NCBI GenBank assembly: GCA_020847855.1
Contig: JADLBH010000010.1
Coordinates: 62,001 to 126,000 of the forward strand
DNA length: 64,000 nucleotides
DNA from: Fimbriimonadaceae bacterium
GTDB lineage: Bacteria; Armatimonadota; Fimbriimonadia; Fimbriimonadales; Fimbriimonadaceae
Direction of reading: 5' to 3'
This document shows, in pieces, positions 7,546 through 16,048 of this stretch; position 1 is the first letter of the stretch; every line of letters starts with the position of its first letter. The notes under the pieces are model-generated. The model was not told where the DNA came from, made no database searches, and saw nothing but the letters and a program-made list of their open reading frames with translations. A program made the position numbers and the translations under genes.

Positions 7546-8037
7546 TCACGCGGCCTTGGAGCGCGGGGCGGTTCCGGCGGGCTCGAGCTTGAGCTCGGGA
7601 TGCGCGTTTTCTGCCTCGCGGACTCGCCGTCTCGCCCCTGGGAAGACGAGCACCCAGCCCAAACCCCCGAGCCCGGCCAACGAGAGCGGTGCGACCGAGG
7701 AGGTCGCTCGGGTCGAACCTGCGGGCTTGGTCGCGCGAGGAGCGGTCACGTCCAGCGTCTCCATGACTTGGAGCGGCCTGCCCCGCGTGTGCAGCATCAA
7801 GCCTACGCCGCCAACCAGGACCCCGATTGCACAAACCCAGGAGCCGAAGCGGCGCGCCGTCTCCCAACGCGGAAGGCATGCGAAGAGCGAAAGGCTCGCG
7901 AGCGTGCAGTAGACGCTCGGGATGTAGGCGTGCCAAGTGCCGTGCGTCGCAAAGCGGTGGAGGAAGCGTAGGTCAATGGCAAGTGCCGCGAAAGAGAGTG
8001 CCACGGCGAGCACGGCAAGTGTATTGCGGCGCATCAT
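7546..8037 (-). CDS. hypothetical four-helix membrane protein, paralogue of 7120-7527
   Basis: A 163-residue protein with the same layout as its downstream neighbour, 18 bases away: an N-terminal helix, IPSVYC at helix 2, LMLHTRGR after helix 3, and a last helix near LSLAGLGGLGWVLVF. It has a longer, charged C-terminal tail (RRRVREAENAHPELK). The pair is probably co-transcribed. Function unknown. Confidence 0.6.
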   Translation of the reverse strand: MMRRNTLAVLAVALSFAALAIDLRFLHRFATHGTWHAYIPSVYCTLASLSLFACLPRWETARRFGSWVCAIGVLVGGVGLMLHTRGRPLQVMETLDVTAPRATKPAGSTRATSSVAPLSLAGLGGLGWVLVFPGARRRVREAENAHPELKLEPAGTAPRSKAA

Positions 8038-8086
8038 TCGAACTCTTCCACACCCTCGCCCTGGCGAACCTAGGAGTGGTACGGGA

Positions 8087-8899
8087 TCAGGTTTGGGTCT
8101 CCAGCGTGAGCAGGCTGACCTCCGCTGGGCAGAAGAGCCTGGCCGGGGGGCCGGTCACGCCGACGCCCCGCGAGACGTAGAGCGGGACGGGCGCGTGGGG
8201 AAAGAACCCACGCAAATATTTGGCCCCCAGCCGCGAGGTAGCAGGAGCCCAGCCCCAGGGCGCGGTGAATTGACCGCCATGGCTGTGTCCTGCCAGCATG
8301 AGTTCGGGCCCGCGAGGGAGCGCGTCCACCATGTCCGGCTCGTGCCAAACTACGACCATGGGCTTGCACGGGTCGGCCCGCATGATGGTCCCATAGGGAT
8401 CGGCGTGGCCACCGATCTCGCTGTCTACGCCGAGCCACTGAACTCCGCACATCTCCACCACTTCGTTTTGAAGCAGGCGCACTCCGTTCCGTTCCAGGGC
8501 CGGGGCGAGCCACTCCGCACGCCCGGCGAAGTAGTCGTGGTTCCCTGAGACCGCGATCGCCCGGCCCTCCATGCTGACTAGCCCGCCCAGTGCCGCAGAG
8601 ACCAAGTCCAGCACCCCGCGCTTCCAATACGCCAGGATGTCGCCAGGGAGGACGACGATATCGGGCTCTTCTGCCAGAGCCATCGCGACTGCGTCTTGGG
8701 CCATCCGTAGGGTGGCGAGGTCCCGAACGTGAAGATCCGCGAGAACGGCGACCTTGAGGCCAGAGAGCGATTCGGGCCAGCCCGCCAATCGCAACCGGTG
8801 GCGCTCCAGTCGGATCTTATGGGCCTCGACGAGCGCTCCGTAGAGCAAAGCTCCTGCACCCAACGCCGCCGCCGCACCCAGGACTTGTCCGATCCGCAC
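8087..8899 (-). CDS. metallophosphoesterase (YaeI/YkuE type)
   Basis: A 270-residue calcineurin-like phosphoesterase. The metal-site motifs appear in order: DLHVRD (about residue 54), GDILAY (86), GNHDYF (118), WHEPD (185) and GHSHGGQ (204). The N-terminus is hydrophobic (VLGAAAALGAGALLYGAL), indicating a membrane anchor or signal, which is typical of YaeI-like enzymes acting on lipid phosphates at the envelope. The start is GTG at 8899. The next upstream gene is a secreted protease. The substrate cannot be named from sequence. Confidence 0.85.
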   Translation of the reverse strand: MRIGQVLGAAAALGAGALLYGALVEAHKIRLERHRLRLAGWPESLSGLKVAVLADLHVRDLATLRMAQDAVAMALAEEPDIVVLPGDILAYWKRGVLDLVSAALGGLVSMEGRAIAVSGNHDYFAGRAEWLAPALERNGVRLLQNEVVEMCGVQWLGVDSEIGGHADPYGTIMRADPCKPMVVVWHEPDMVDALPRGPELMLAGHSHGGQFTAPWGWAPATSRLGAKYLRGFFPHAPVPLYVSRGVGVTGPPARLFCPAEVSLLTLETQT

Positions 8900-8944
8900 G
8901 CTGCTGGGACTGACGTTCGGAACGCCGGATACGGTGCCCTCGGC

Positions 8945-9670
8945 CTAGGACGAGCGGTTCAAGGATTCGAGCAGGTCCTGTTGCATCGCCTGCGAAAGGA
9001 ACAGCCCGGCCTGATCGAAAACGCCGTTCAAGCTGAGGACTTCGGCGCCCGCTGGCTTGGAGACCGGTGCGAAGGGATTCAGGGCGCTCATTGCTTCCCC
9101 GGATCGCGCCGAATCATTGAGCCCAAGAACGTGGCCGAGCTCGTGCAGGGCAGTATGCCGCATCATCGAAGGCGACATCCTCGAACCTCCGGGCAGGGTG
9201 GTTCGGATCAAGATCTCGGCCGAGACCTGATAGGAGAACTGATCCTCGCGCCAGTTGAGGACCTGCCTCCGCCAAACCGCGTGACCCGCGACCTCGCAGC
9301 TCCCCGACCTCACAGAGTCTACGAACGAGATGCGGACGTCGGCGAAACGCCCGGTGTACGGGACGAACTCGACAGTGCCGTTCACCGCATCCGACCAAGA
9401 GGCCATGGCTTCTTGGAGTGCGCCCCTTGCCTCCTCGGCTCGCTCGGGCGGGAGGTCGCCAAAGTCCACCGAGTACCGAAGGGCCCGGCGGAAAAGGAGC
9501 ATTTCGGCGACGGTCTTGGCCTCGGAGCTCTTTCCATCCCCGAGACACTTCTCGGCCCGGTCGAGAAACTCTTGGACTCGGGTTTGGATTCGTGGATCTA
9601 CGGGACCGCGAGCGAATCCCAACGCGGAAACCGCGAACAAAGCGATGAGTGCGAAGCCCCTCTTTTTCAC
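8945..9670 (-). CDS. secreted matrixin-like zinc metalloprotease
   Basis: The product carries HELGHVLGLND, an HExxHxxGxxD zinc motif in which Asp replaces the third His, as in snapalysin-type metzincins. The GTG at 9670 is preferred because GAGGTG lies five bases upstream and it starts a signal peptide (KKRGFALIALFAVSALGFA). The region before the active site (SWSDAVNGTVEFVPY) matches the fold of small matrixin-like proteases. It stands alone between the phosphoesterase and prfA. Confidence 0.75.
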   Translation of the reverse strand: MKKRGFALIALFAVSALGFARGPVDPRIQTRVQEFLDRAEKCLGDGKSSEAKTVAEMLLFRRALRYSVDFGDLPPERAEEARGALQEAMASWSDAVNGTVEFVPYTGRFADVRISFVDSVRSGSCEVAGHAVWRRQVLNWREDQFSYQVSAEILIRTTLPGGSRMSPSMMRHTALHELGHVLGLNDSARSGEAMSALNPFAPVSKPAGAEVLSLNGVFDQAGLFLSQAMQQDLLESLNRSS

Positions 9671-9771
9671 CAATGCACCTCGTGCCGCCGCCAAGCGTCA
9701 CAGAGGGCTTGTTCCCGTTCTTGCGGGGAGTGGACGTACGCAGGATTGCGGGTGTTTGGGCGGGTAGGCGG

Positions 9772-10854
9772 CTAGAGAGTGGTGCCAGCGGTCTCGCCGA
9801 GCTCCTCGGCGAGCTTCTTCGCCTCGGCCGCCTGGTTCAAGGCGTCGAGCATTCCCTGGATGTCCCCGTCCATGAAGGCAATCGTGTTATGGGCGTCCGC
9901 CCCGATCCGGTGGTCGGTGATGCGGCTTTGGGGAAAGTTGTAGGTACGAATCTTCTCGCTGCGGTCCCCGGAACCGATCTGACCACGACGAAGCTCGCCC
10001 CGCTCCTTGGCGAGCCGCTCCTGTTCGGCCTGGTACAGCTTGGCCCGGAGGACCTGCATGGCTCGGAGCTTGTTCTGCTGTTGGCTCCTCTCGTCCTGAC
10101 AGGTGACGACGACCCCAGTGGGCCGGTGGATGATGCGGATCGCGGTCTCGTTCTTTTGCACGTGTTGCCCCCCCGCGCTCGAACTGCGGAACGTGGAGAT
10201 CTCCAGGTCCTTCTCGTCCACATGGACGTCCACCTCTTCGGCCTCGGGGAGGACGGCGACCGTGGCGGTGGAGGTATGGATTCGCCCCCCGCTTTCCGTG
10301 GCAGGCACGCGTTGAACCCGGTGAACCCCGCTCTCGTGTTTGAGCTGGCTATAGGCGCCATGGGCGTCTATGCTGAAGACGACGCGGTTGATCGCGCCAA
10401 TGCCGGACTCTTCCAACTCGATGACCTCGGTCTTCCACTTCCGCCGCTCGGCATAGCGGAGGTACATCCGGAGGAGCTCGTTCGCAAAGAGCCCTGCCTC
10501 GTCACCCCCTGCCGCGGGGCGAATCTCCACAATCACCGACTTGTCATCGTTGGGGTCTTTCGGCAGCATCATGAGGCGGAGGCGCTCCTCCAGTTCGGGA
10601 ACCTCTACCTTGAGGCGGTCTACCTCGCTCTGGGCAAGACTGTGCATCTCCGGGTTGGACAGTAGCGATTCGGCATCGTCCAGTTCCCGAAGCGCGCGCC
10701 GATATTGGCGTATCACCTCGACGAGATCTGCGATCTCCGCCCGCGCCTTCCCGAGCCTCTGAAGTTCCAAAGGTTGGGTGACGACCGCAGGATCCTGGAG
10801 TTGCGCCTCGATCTCTTCGAACCGTTTCTCGATTTCGACGAGCTTGTCCAACAA
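9772..10854 (-). CDS. prfA: peptide chain release factor 1
   Basis: RF1 recognises UAA and UAG in the ribosomal A site and triggers peptidyl-tRNA hydrolysis. The GGQ motif is in SSSAGGQHVQK, and the codon-recognition tripeptide is PAT (RVPATESGG), which marks RF1 rather than RF2. TTG at 10854 gives MLDKLVEIEKRFEEIE and 360 residues, the usual RF1 N-terminus and length. A longer open frame to 11010 adds non-homologous residues. The usual partner prmC is not next to it; a slipin gene lies upstream instead. Confidence 0.93.
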   Translation of the reverse strand: MLDKLVEIEKRFEEIEAQLQDPAVVTQPLELQRLGKARAEIADLVEVIRQYRRALRELDDAESLLSNPEMHSLAQSEVDRLKVEVPELEERLRLMMLPKDPNDDKSVIVEIRPAAGGDEAGLFANELLRMYLRYAERRKWKTEVIELEESGIGAINRVVFSIDAHGAYSQLKHESGVHRVQRVPATESGGRIHTSTATVAVLPEAEEVDVHVDEKDLEISTFRSSSAGGQHVQKNETAIRIIHRPTGVVVTCQDERSQQQNKLRAMQVLRAKLYQAEQERLAKERGELRRGQIGSGDRSEKIRTYNFPQSRITDHRIGADAHNTIAFMDGDIQGMLDALNQAAEAKKLAEELGETAGTTL

Positions 10855-10948
10855 AACGTCTGAGTCTAGCCGTTCGAGCCAGCCTAGCCCCAGTCGGATG
10901 ACTTCTCCATCGCACCCCCCCGGAGTGAGACGACCTTTAGGTAGTCGT

Positions 10949-11908
10949 CTAGCCCGAAGGCTCGTCCTTTTCCGGGGGCGTGAGCGACTTCGCGAGGCCA
11001 GGTATGGCATTGATCGCGTTCGTCAGCTCGACCGGCACGGCCAAGACCACGGTGTTCGCGTTCGAGGAACCCAGGCTGTCCAAGCTTTGAAGGGTGCGCA
11101 GCTGGAGCGCACCGGGCGCCATTGCCATGGTTCGTGCCGCTTCGGCCAGGTTCGTTGCGGCTTCACGGTCGCCCTCTGCTTTCGTGATCGTGGCCCTCTT
11201 CTCGCGTTCGGCGCTCGCTTGTCTCGCCATGACCCTCTTGAGGTCTTCGGGGAGCTCAATGTCTTGGATTCGGATGGCGGCGACGTTCAAGCCCCACCCG
11301 TCAATCTCGGTCTCCACCATGTGCTGCACCTTCGATCCCAAGAGCTCTCGGTCGGCGAGAATCTCGTCCAAGGTCATGCCGCCCACGATGTCCCGCAGTG
11401 CGGTCTGGGCGTATTCGAGGACCGCTCGCGTATAGTCCTGCACCCGGATCACGGCCGCCGAGGGATCGTTCACGCTCATGAAGATCACGCCGTCGAGCCG
11501 GACGGGGACGTTGTCTTTGGTGATCGCAGCGCGGTGCGGGATCTCGATCGTGGTGATTCGAGTGTCCACCGTGCGGATCGTGTCGAGGAACGGAACGATC
11601 ATAAAGGGCCCTGGCCCCTTGATCGCCTTGAACTTGCCAAGCCGGAAGACCAGGGACTTCTCCCACTGGGCTGCGAGACGGAAGGTTGATCCGATGATCG
11701 CACCCAGCCCAAGCGAGCCAAAGAGCATGAAGACTCCCGGATCGGTGCTCAACGACTTACCGAGGATCGCGGCCGCGATCCCCCCGGCGGCCAAGGTCAC
11801 TAAGAACGGGAGCGGGTTCGTCACCGAGTTGGCCGCTTTGGATCGGACTACGGTGCGTGATCCACCCGTGGTCTTCGTCGAATCTTGGAGCAACTGTTCT
11901 AAGGACAT
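10949..11908 (-). CDS. SPFH-domain protein (slipin/stomatin)
   Basis: A 319-residue protein with an N-terminal membrane hairpin (about residues 32-75) followed by an SPFH domain: GKFKAIKGPGPFMIVPFLD, RIQDIELPEDLKRVMARQAS and a coiled coil rich in Ala/Glu. Bacterial slipins form membrane-associated oligomers and often pair with NfeD, which is not seen here. It lies between prfA and an M50-like membrane protease; a link to membrane protein quality control is plausible but not shown. Confidence 0.85.
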   Translation of the reverse strand: MSLEQLLQDSTKTTGGSRTVVRSKAANSVTNPLPFLVTLAAGGIAAAILGKSLSTDPGVFMLFGSLGLGAIIGSTFRLAAQWEKSLVFRLGKFKAIKGPGPFMIVPFLDTIRTVDTRITTIEIPHRAAITKDNVPVRLDGVIFMSVNDPSAAVIRVQDYTRAVLEYAQTALRDIVGGMTLDEILADRELLGSKVQHMVETEIDGWGLNVAAIRIQDIELPEDLKRVMARQASAEREKRATITKAEGDREAATNLAEAARTMAMAPGALQLRTLQSLDSLGSSNANTVVLAVPVELTNAINAIPGLAKSLTPPEKDEPSG

Positions 11909-11921
11909 GACGATATCTATT

Positions 11922-12644
11922 CTACGCCCCGTGCTTAGTTCGGGATTCGCCCCCCCATCGAAGCTTTAGGATCGCAATCACGATGAGGATCCCACCCATT
12001 GCCCACGCACTGGCCCAGACGACAGGGGGAAGGCCGGTCAAGCGGGCCATGTTCGTCGCGTCGCTCAGGGTGCCAGGGGCAAGTCCCCCGAAGAAGAGAT
12101 CGCGCAGCGCGGAGAGCGAGGCCAGGCTCATGACGATCCCCAGGAACTGGCTCACGAACAGGGCCGCCTCTGCCTTGAGCCGCAGCCCTGCGAAGACCAG
12201 TGCCAGGCTCCAGCCCCATCCGGTGAGCAGACCGACCCAGTCCCCTCGCAGAAAGAGGAGCGAGACCCCGCCGAGCACGGCTCCCAAGACCAGCATCGCT
12301 TGGCTTGCGAGCTTGGGCCTGGCACCCGCTGCGAGCAACGCTGCCCCCGCGATCATCGTGCTGAGATAGCCCGCCGAAGCGACCAAGATTGGCGAGCCAC
12401 CCGCTACCGGGGTCACGCCAGAGCCGTCGGCCCTCACGACGATCGCACCGACCGCGCCCCCCGTGAGGAGGGCGGTGAGCGCATGGCCCATCTCGTGGAC
12501 ATGGGTGGCGAGCAGGCTCACGGGCAGGAGCGCCAACCTGCCGAACGGCACGAGCAAGAGCCCCGCCGTCAGCGCGGCGGAACCGACCAGTGCCCGATCC
12601 GATGCTCCTTTTCCCATCCTTTCAGGCAATACGCGGGCGTGCAC
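11922..12644 (-). CDS. M50-like membrane metalloprotease
   Basis: A 240-residue protein with about six hydrophobic segments and HEMGH in the second (residues 50-54), the HExxH zinc site of M50B-like proteases. The far-side motif is not obvious. GTG at 12644 is the longest start; ATG at 12617 (MGKGASDRALVG) also fits. It ends 13 bases before the slipin gene and is probably in the same transcript. The promoter side faces the divergent flagellar operon. Confidence 0.7.
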   Translation of the reverse strand: MHARVLPERMGKGASDRALVGSAALTAGLLLVPFGRLALLPVSLLATHVHEMGHALTALLTGGAVGAIVVRADGSGVTPVAGGSPILVASAGYLSTMIAGAALLAAGARPKLASQAMLVLGAVLGGVSLLFLRGDWVGLLTGWGWSLALVFAGLRLKAEAALFVSQFLGIVMSLASLSALRDLFFGGLAPGTLSDATNMARLTGLPPVVWASAWAMGGILIVIAILKLRWGGESRTKHGA

Positions 12645-12735
12645 CGAAAGGTTGGAGTCATGGGACGAAGAACCTCCAGTAGATTGCGAAGTAGCGCCCC
12701 TCTACGACCCGGCAATTGCACCGATACACAACTCG

Positions 12736-13455
12736 ATGAACAAGGGCGTGCTCTCCGCGGCGTCCGCGATGCAGACCAGCCAGCAGTGGCTCGATGTGAT
12801 CGCGAACAACCTGGCGAACGCCAGTACCGTGGGATTCAAGCGCGACGGCCTCGCCTTGGAAGAAGGCTTCGAGGGCATCGTGCGAAGCGATGGCGGGGCA
12901 GGCGAACCGGTCGGGACGCTGGGCCGCAAGGCCGTGGTGGCGTTGGGCTATTCCGACACGAGCCAGGGCGCGCTCGTACCCACGGGCAACCCGCTCGACG
13001 TTGCCTTGACTGCACCGTCAACCTACTTTGCGGTGGAAGCCGCAGGGGGGGTGGCCTACACGCGCAACGGGAGCTTCCGGATCGGTGCCGATGGGGGTCT
13101 TACCGACCAATCCGGTCGCGCAGTCCTGGACGAAGGCAACGCTCCGATCCGCCTAGGAAAGGGGCCGGTGGAAATCAGTGCCGAAGGAACGATCGTGCAA
13201 GGGGGAGTGCCGGTCGCCAAGCTCGGCGTCTTCCAAGGCGACCTCCGCAAGGTAGGTGGGAATCTCTACGTCGGAACGGGCACGCCGGTCGAGGCCAGGC
13301 TCCAGCCCGGACACCTCGAATCATCCAACGTCAACGCGATCGAAGAGATGGTCGCGATGATCCGACTCAACCGCGTGTTCGAGATGGCTCAGAAGGCAAT
13401 CCTGAGCCAAGACGAGAGCTCGCAACGACTGATCCAATCCGCTCAAGATCGCTAG
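12736..13455 (+). CDS. flgF: flagellar basal-body rod protein, FlgF-like
   Basis: A 239-residue rod protein. The N-terminal motif DVIANNLANASTVGFKRDG and the C-terminal ESSNVNAIEEMVAMIRLNR are the paired helices of the FlgF/FlgG family; the central part carries AYTRNGSFRIGADGGL. ATG at 12736 is chosen because it starts the conserved helix (MNKGVLSAASAMQ); upstream residues are not family-like. It is the first gene of the operon and divergent from the M50 gene. FlgF rather than FlgG is chosen because a clear FlgG follows; the two are hard to separate by sequence alone. Confidence 0.85.
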   Translation: MNKGVLSAASAMQTSQQWLDVIANNLANASTVGFKRDGLALEEGFEGIVRSDGGAGEPVGTLGRKAVVALGYSDTSQGALVPTGNPLDVALTAPSTYFAVEAAGGVAYTRNGSFRIGADGGLTDQSGRAVLDEGNAPIRLGKGPVEISAEGTIVQGGVPVAKLGVFQGDLRKVGGNLYVGTGTPVEARLQPGHLESSNVNAIEEMVAMIRLNRVFEMAQKAILSQDESSQRLIQSAQDR

Positions 13456-13557
13456 TGCCGGACCGGGCGCACCGCGCCCTGAGGCAAGGCGGGCGCCCGA
13501 TAGGCGCAGCCGCGAGAACGAGCCACGACCCGACCCGAGGAGGGAAACGAAAGGCTA

Positions 13558-14346
13558 ATGATGAGGGCACTCAACACTGCGGGCACCGGCATGGTGGCCC
13601 AACAGTTCAATCTAGACATTATAGCGAACAACCTTGCGAACGTGAACACCACCGGCTTTAAGAGCCAAAGGGCAGAGTTCCAAGACATGGTTTATCAGTC
13701 GCTACGTGCATCTGGCGCTGCGGCAGGGGGGGCGGCGGTTTCACCCGAACCCGTGCAGGTCGGACTAGGCTCCCGGTTCTCGGCGAGCGCGGCGAGCTTT
13801 GCCGCCGGTGCCTTCCAGAACACGGGGAATCCCCTGGATATCGCGATCGCCGGAGATGGGTTCTTCCAAGTGGAAATGCCCGACGGAACTACCGCGTATA
13901 CACGGGACGGTTCCTTCAAGGTAGATGCGAACGGACTCATCGTCTCGAGCGATGGCTATGCACTGATCCCCAACATCACGATTCCCGCAGGTGCCTCGAA
14001 ACCCACGATCGCGCCCGGAGGGCAGGTGACGGTAACGCTCCCAGGCCAGGACGAGCCGAGCGAGCTCGGTACGTTGGAACTAGCCGTATTCCCGAACCCG
14101 GCGGGGCTTACCAGGGTCGGCCAGAACCTATACCGCGCGGGGGGTGCGTCAGGCACGGCGACCTCGACCCCCGCTGGACAGCAAGGTGCGGGGACGCTGC
14201 AGCAGTTCGTAGTGGAATCGTCCAACGTGCAGATCGTGGAGGAGATGGTCCGTATGATCACGACCCAGCGTGCGTATGAGATCAACTCTAAGGCGGTGCA
14301 GACCGCCGACGACATGCTCGGCATCCTCAACAACCTGAAGAGGTAA
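13558..14346 (+). CDS. flgG: flagellar distal rod protein FlgG
   Basis: A 262-residue protein with MRALNTAGTGM, DIIANNLANVNTTGFKSQR, IAGDGFFQVEMPDG, AYTRDGSFKVDANG and ESSNVQIVEEMVRMITTQR, all FlgG hallmarks. A strong GAGGAGGGAAACG ribosome site precedes tandem ATGs at 13558 and 13561. The distal rod passes through the P and L rings made by flgI and flgH downstream. Confidence 0.95.
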   Translation: MMRALNTAGTGMVAQQFNLDIIANNLANVNTTGFKSQRAEFQDMVYQSLRASGAAAGGAAVSPEPVQVGLGSRFSASAASFAAGAFQNTGNPLDIAIAGDGFFQVEMPDGTTAYTRDGSFKVDANGLIVSSDGYALIPNITIPAGASKPTIAPGGQVTVTLPGQDEPSELGTLELAVFPNPAGLTRVGQNLYRAGGASGTATSTPAGQQGAGTLQQFVVESSNVQIVEEMVRMITTQRAYEINSKAVQTADDMLGILNNLKR

Positions 14347-14351
14347 CCAGA

Positions 14352-15455
14352 ATGATCCTAGCACTCACTTACGCGATGGTCGCGCCCGCGACCTACTCGA
14401 TCGAAGGGGACGGTTGGTTCCGCTTCCGACGCGACGGCAGGGCCGTGTACGCAAAACAGGCGGAGCTTGTCGCGCGCGAAGGCCGACTGGAGACCGTTTC
14501 CGGTCTTCCCCTTTGGCCCGAAGTAGCAGCACCGACACCGGACTTCGAGATCGCCACAGATGGAACGGTCCAGTGCAACGGCGCGAAGTCGGGCACCGTC
14601 TTTCTCGCGTACTTCCAAGCCCCCCCCAGTCTTGCCCCGGATGGGCTTGCCTCGTCGCCCGAACGCCCGCTCATGGACAGTGTCTGCACGGAGTCTCGGA
14701 TCCTACCAGACCACGGGAGGTCGAGTGTCTCCGTGCGCGGGACAGATGAAGGTCTGAGTGCGCCTCAGCCCGCCCCGATCGAGCCGCCCGCAGGAATCAC
14801 GCTCAAGCCAACTGCGAAAATTGGAGGTCGAGTGGTCACGCTGCAAGATGTCTCGGCAACCCCTTTGCCCGCGAACCTTGCGGGGCTAGAAGTCAGCACC
14901 GCCCCGATGATTGGTGCGCGACTAGCCCTCGACTCAAGTCGGATCGAAGCAAAGATTCGCGCGAGTGGCATCATGCCTAAGGAATGGGCGGGATTCGGCA
15001 CACGCCTTACGGTACAAGTCACTCGCGCATCCAATAGCATCCCTCATGACAAGCTGGTACAGGAAGCGATTCGGTGCCTGGCGTCGCAGACCACTGGGGA
15101 CTGGATTGCTGCCGACCAGCCCGGGGACTTCCATGCGCCGATGGGAACACTGGAGACAAAGGCGGAGCGCTCCTCGGTATCGGGCAACACTGCAACCGTG
15201 GTCGTAGCCGTCTACGTGGACGGTGTCCGATACAACAGCCGGACGGTGCGCTTGCAACGTAAGCCGTTGCCAAACATGCCCGCGAGAGGTGCGGTCGTGA
15301 CCCTTCGTGTGATCGCGGGTTCGGTTGTGGTCGAGTCGCGTGGCACGGTGACAGCCGTGGATCCCATCCTCGGGGAAGTGACCTTGAAGCTGGACACGGG
15401 TGCGATCGTCACTGGGCACATGGCCGCGGACGGTTCGGTGGAGGTGCGCCGGTGA
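14352..15455 (+). CDS. flgA: FlgA-type P-ring chaperone fused to an FlgG-like D1 domain
   Basis: FlgA helps assemble the FlgI P-ring in the periplasm. Residues about 155-365 have the FlgA plan: an SAF-like part (VVTLQDVSATPLPANLAG) and the C-terminal strands (GAVVTLRVIAGSVVVESRG, LGEVTLKLDTG). Length is 367, well above the usual 220-240, because residues 15-100 resemble the central domain of the FlgG encoded just upstream: YSIEGDGWFRFRRDGRAVYA against IAIAGDGFFQVEMPDGTTAY, then ATDGTVQCNG against APGGQVTVTL. A fusion of this kind is not part of the standard family description. Only a short hydrophobic N-terminus (ILALTYAMVAPA) is available as a signal. Confidence 0.8.
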   Translation: MILALTYAMVAPATYSIEGDGWFRFRRDGRAVYAKQAELVAREGRLETVSGLPLWPEVAAPTPDFEIATDGTVQCNGAKSGTVFLAYFQAPPSLAPDGLASSPERPLMDSVCTESRILPDHGRSSVSVRGTDEGLSAPQPAPIEPPAGITLKPTAKIGGRVVTLQDVSATPLPANLAGLEVSTAPMIGARLALDSSRIEAKIRASGIMPKEWAGFGTRLTVQVTRASNSIPHDKLVQEAIRCLASQTTGDWIAADQPGDFHAPMGTLETKAERSSVSGNTATVVVAVYVDGVRYNSRTVRLQRKPLPNMPARGAVVTLRVIAGSVVVESRGTVTAVDPILGEVTLKLDTGAIVTGHMAADGSVEVRR

Positions 15456-16048
15456 GGGTCACTGCCCTAGTGGCCATCCTCCTTCTTGCGGCGGTGTCGC
15501 CATGCCAAGACGGAGCAAAGGCGAACCCAGGCTCCCTCGTGGAGCAAGGCGCAGCGAGCCCGCTAACCGATATCGTTGCTCGCAAGGTGGGCGATCTCTT
15601 GACCGTCATCATTGATGAGAATGCCTTGGCTGAGTTCGCAGCGAAGACGCAGGCTAGCAAGAGCGACAGTGCGAGCTTCTCCCCCTCTTTCTTCGTAGAC
15701 TTCTTGCAGCGGATCTTTCGTCCGTTCAGCGTTTCTTCGTCGAGCAAGACTCAGGGCGACGGAAAGACGACGAACACACAGAAGATGGAAGGGCGTTTGA
15801 CGGCTAAGGTGATCGAGGTGACACCGGAAGGAAACCTCGTCATTGAGGGCGCTAGAACCTTGGTGACGAACAAGGACAGCCAGACCCTCTACGTGCGTGG
15901 CACGGTGCGCCGCTTCGACGTTCAGCCGGACAACACGGTGAAGAGCGCAAGCCTCGCGGACGCAGAAGTCAGCACCGTAGGAAAGGGCCTGGTCGCGGAT
16001 CGCCAGAAGCGCGGCCTGATCACGAGCCTGTTGGAGTGGCTGTTCTAA
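15452..16048 (+). CDS. flgH: flagellar L-ring protein FlgH
   Basis: A 198-residue protein with the FlgH pattern: DIVARKVGDLLTVIIDENA, GRLTAKVIEVTPEGNLVIEG, YVRGTVRRFDVQPDNTVKSA and the C-terminal GLITSLLEWLF. It forms the outer-membrane ring. The GTG start overlaps the flgA stop by four bases. The signal peptide (VTALVAILLLAAVSPC) has a Cys, but SPC is not a good lipobox, so lipidation is uncertain. Its presence indicates a diderm cell envelope. Confidence 0.92.
   Translation: MRVTALVAILLLAAVSPCQDGAKANPGSLVEQGAASPLTDIVARKVGDLLTVIIDENALAEFAAKTQASKSDSASFSPSFFVDFLQRIFRPFSVSSSSKTQGDGKTTNTQKMEGRLTAKVIEVTPEGNLVIEGARTLVTNKDSQTLYVRGTVRRFDVQPDNTVKSASLADAEVSTVGKGLVADRQKRGLITSLLEWLF

Noticed and set aside
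12300-13661. 453-codon frame rich in Arg, Gly and Gln covering the flgF-like gene
   Set aside because: The overlapping frame encodes a clear rod protein; the composition of this one is typical of an out-of-frame GC-rich shadow.
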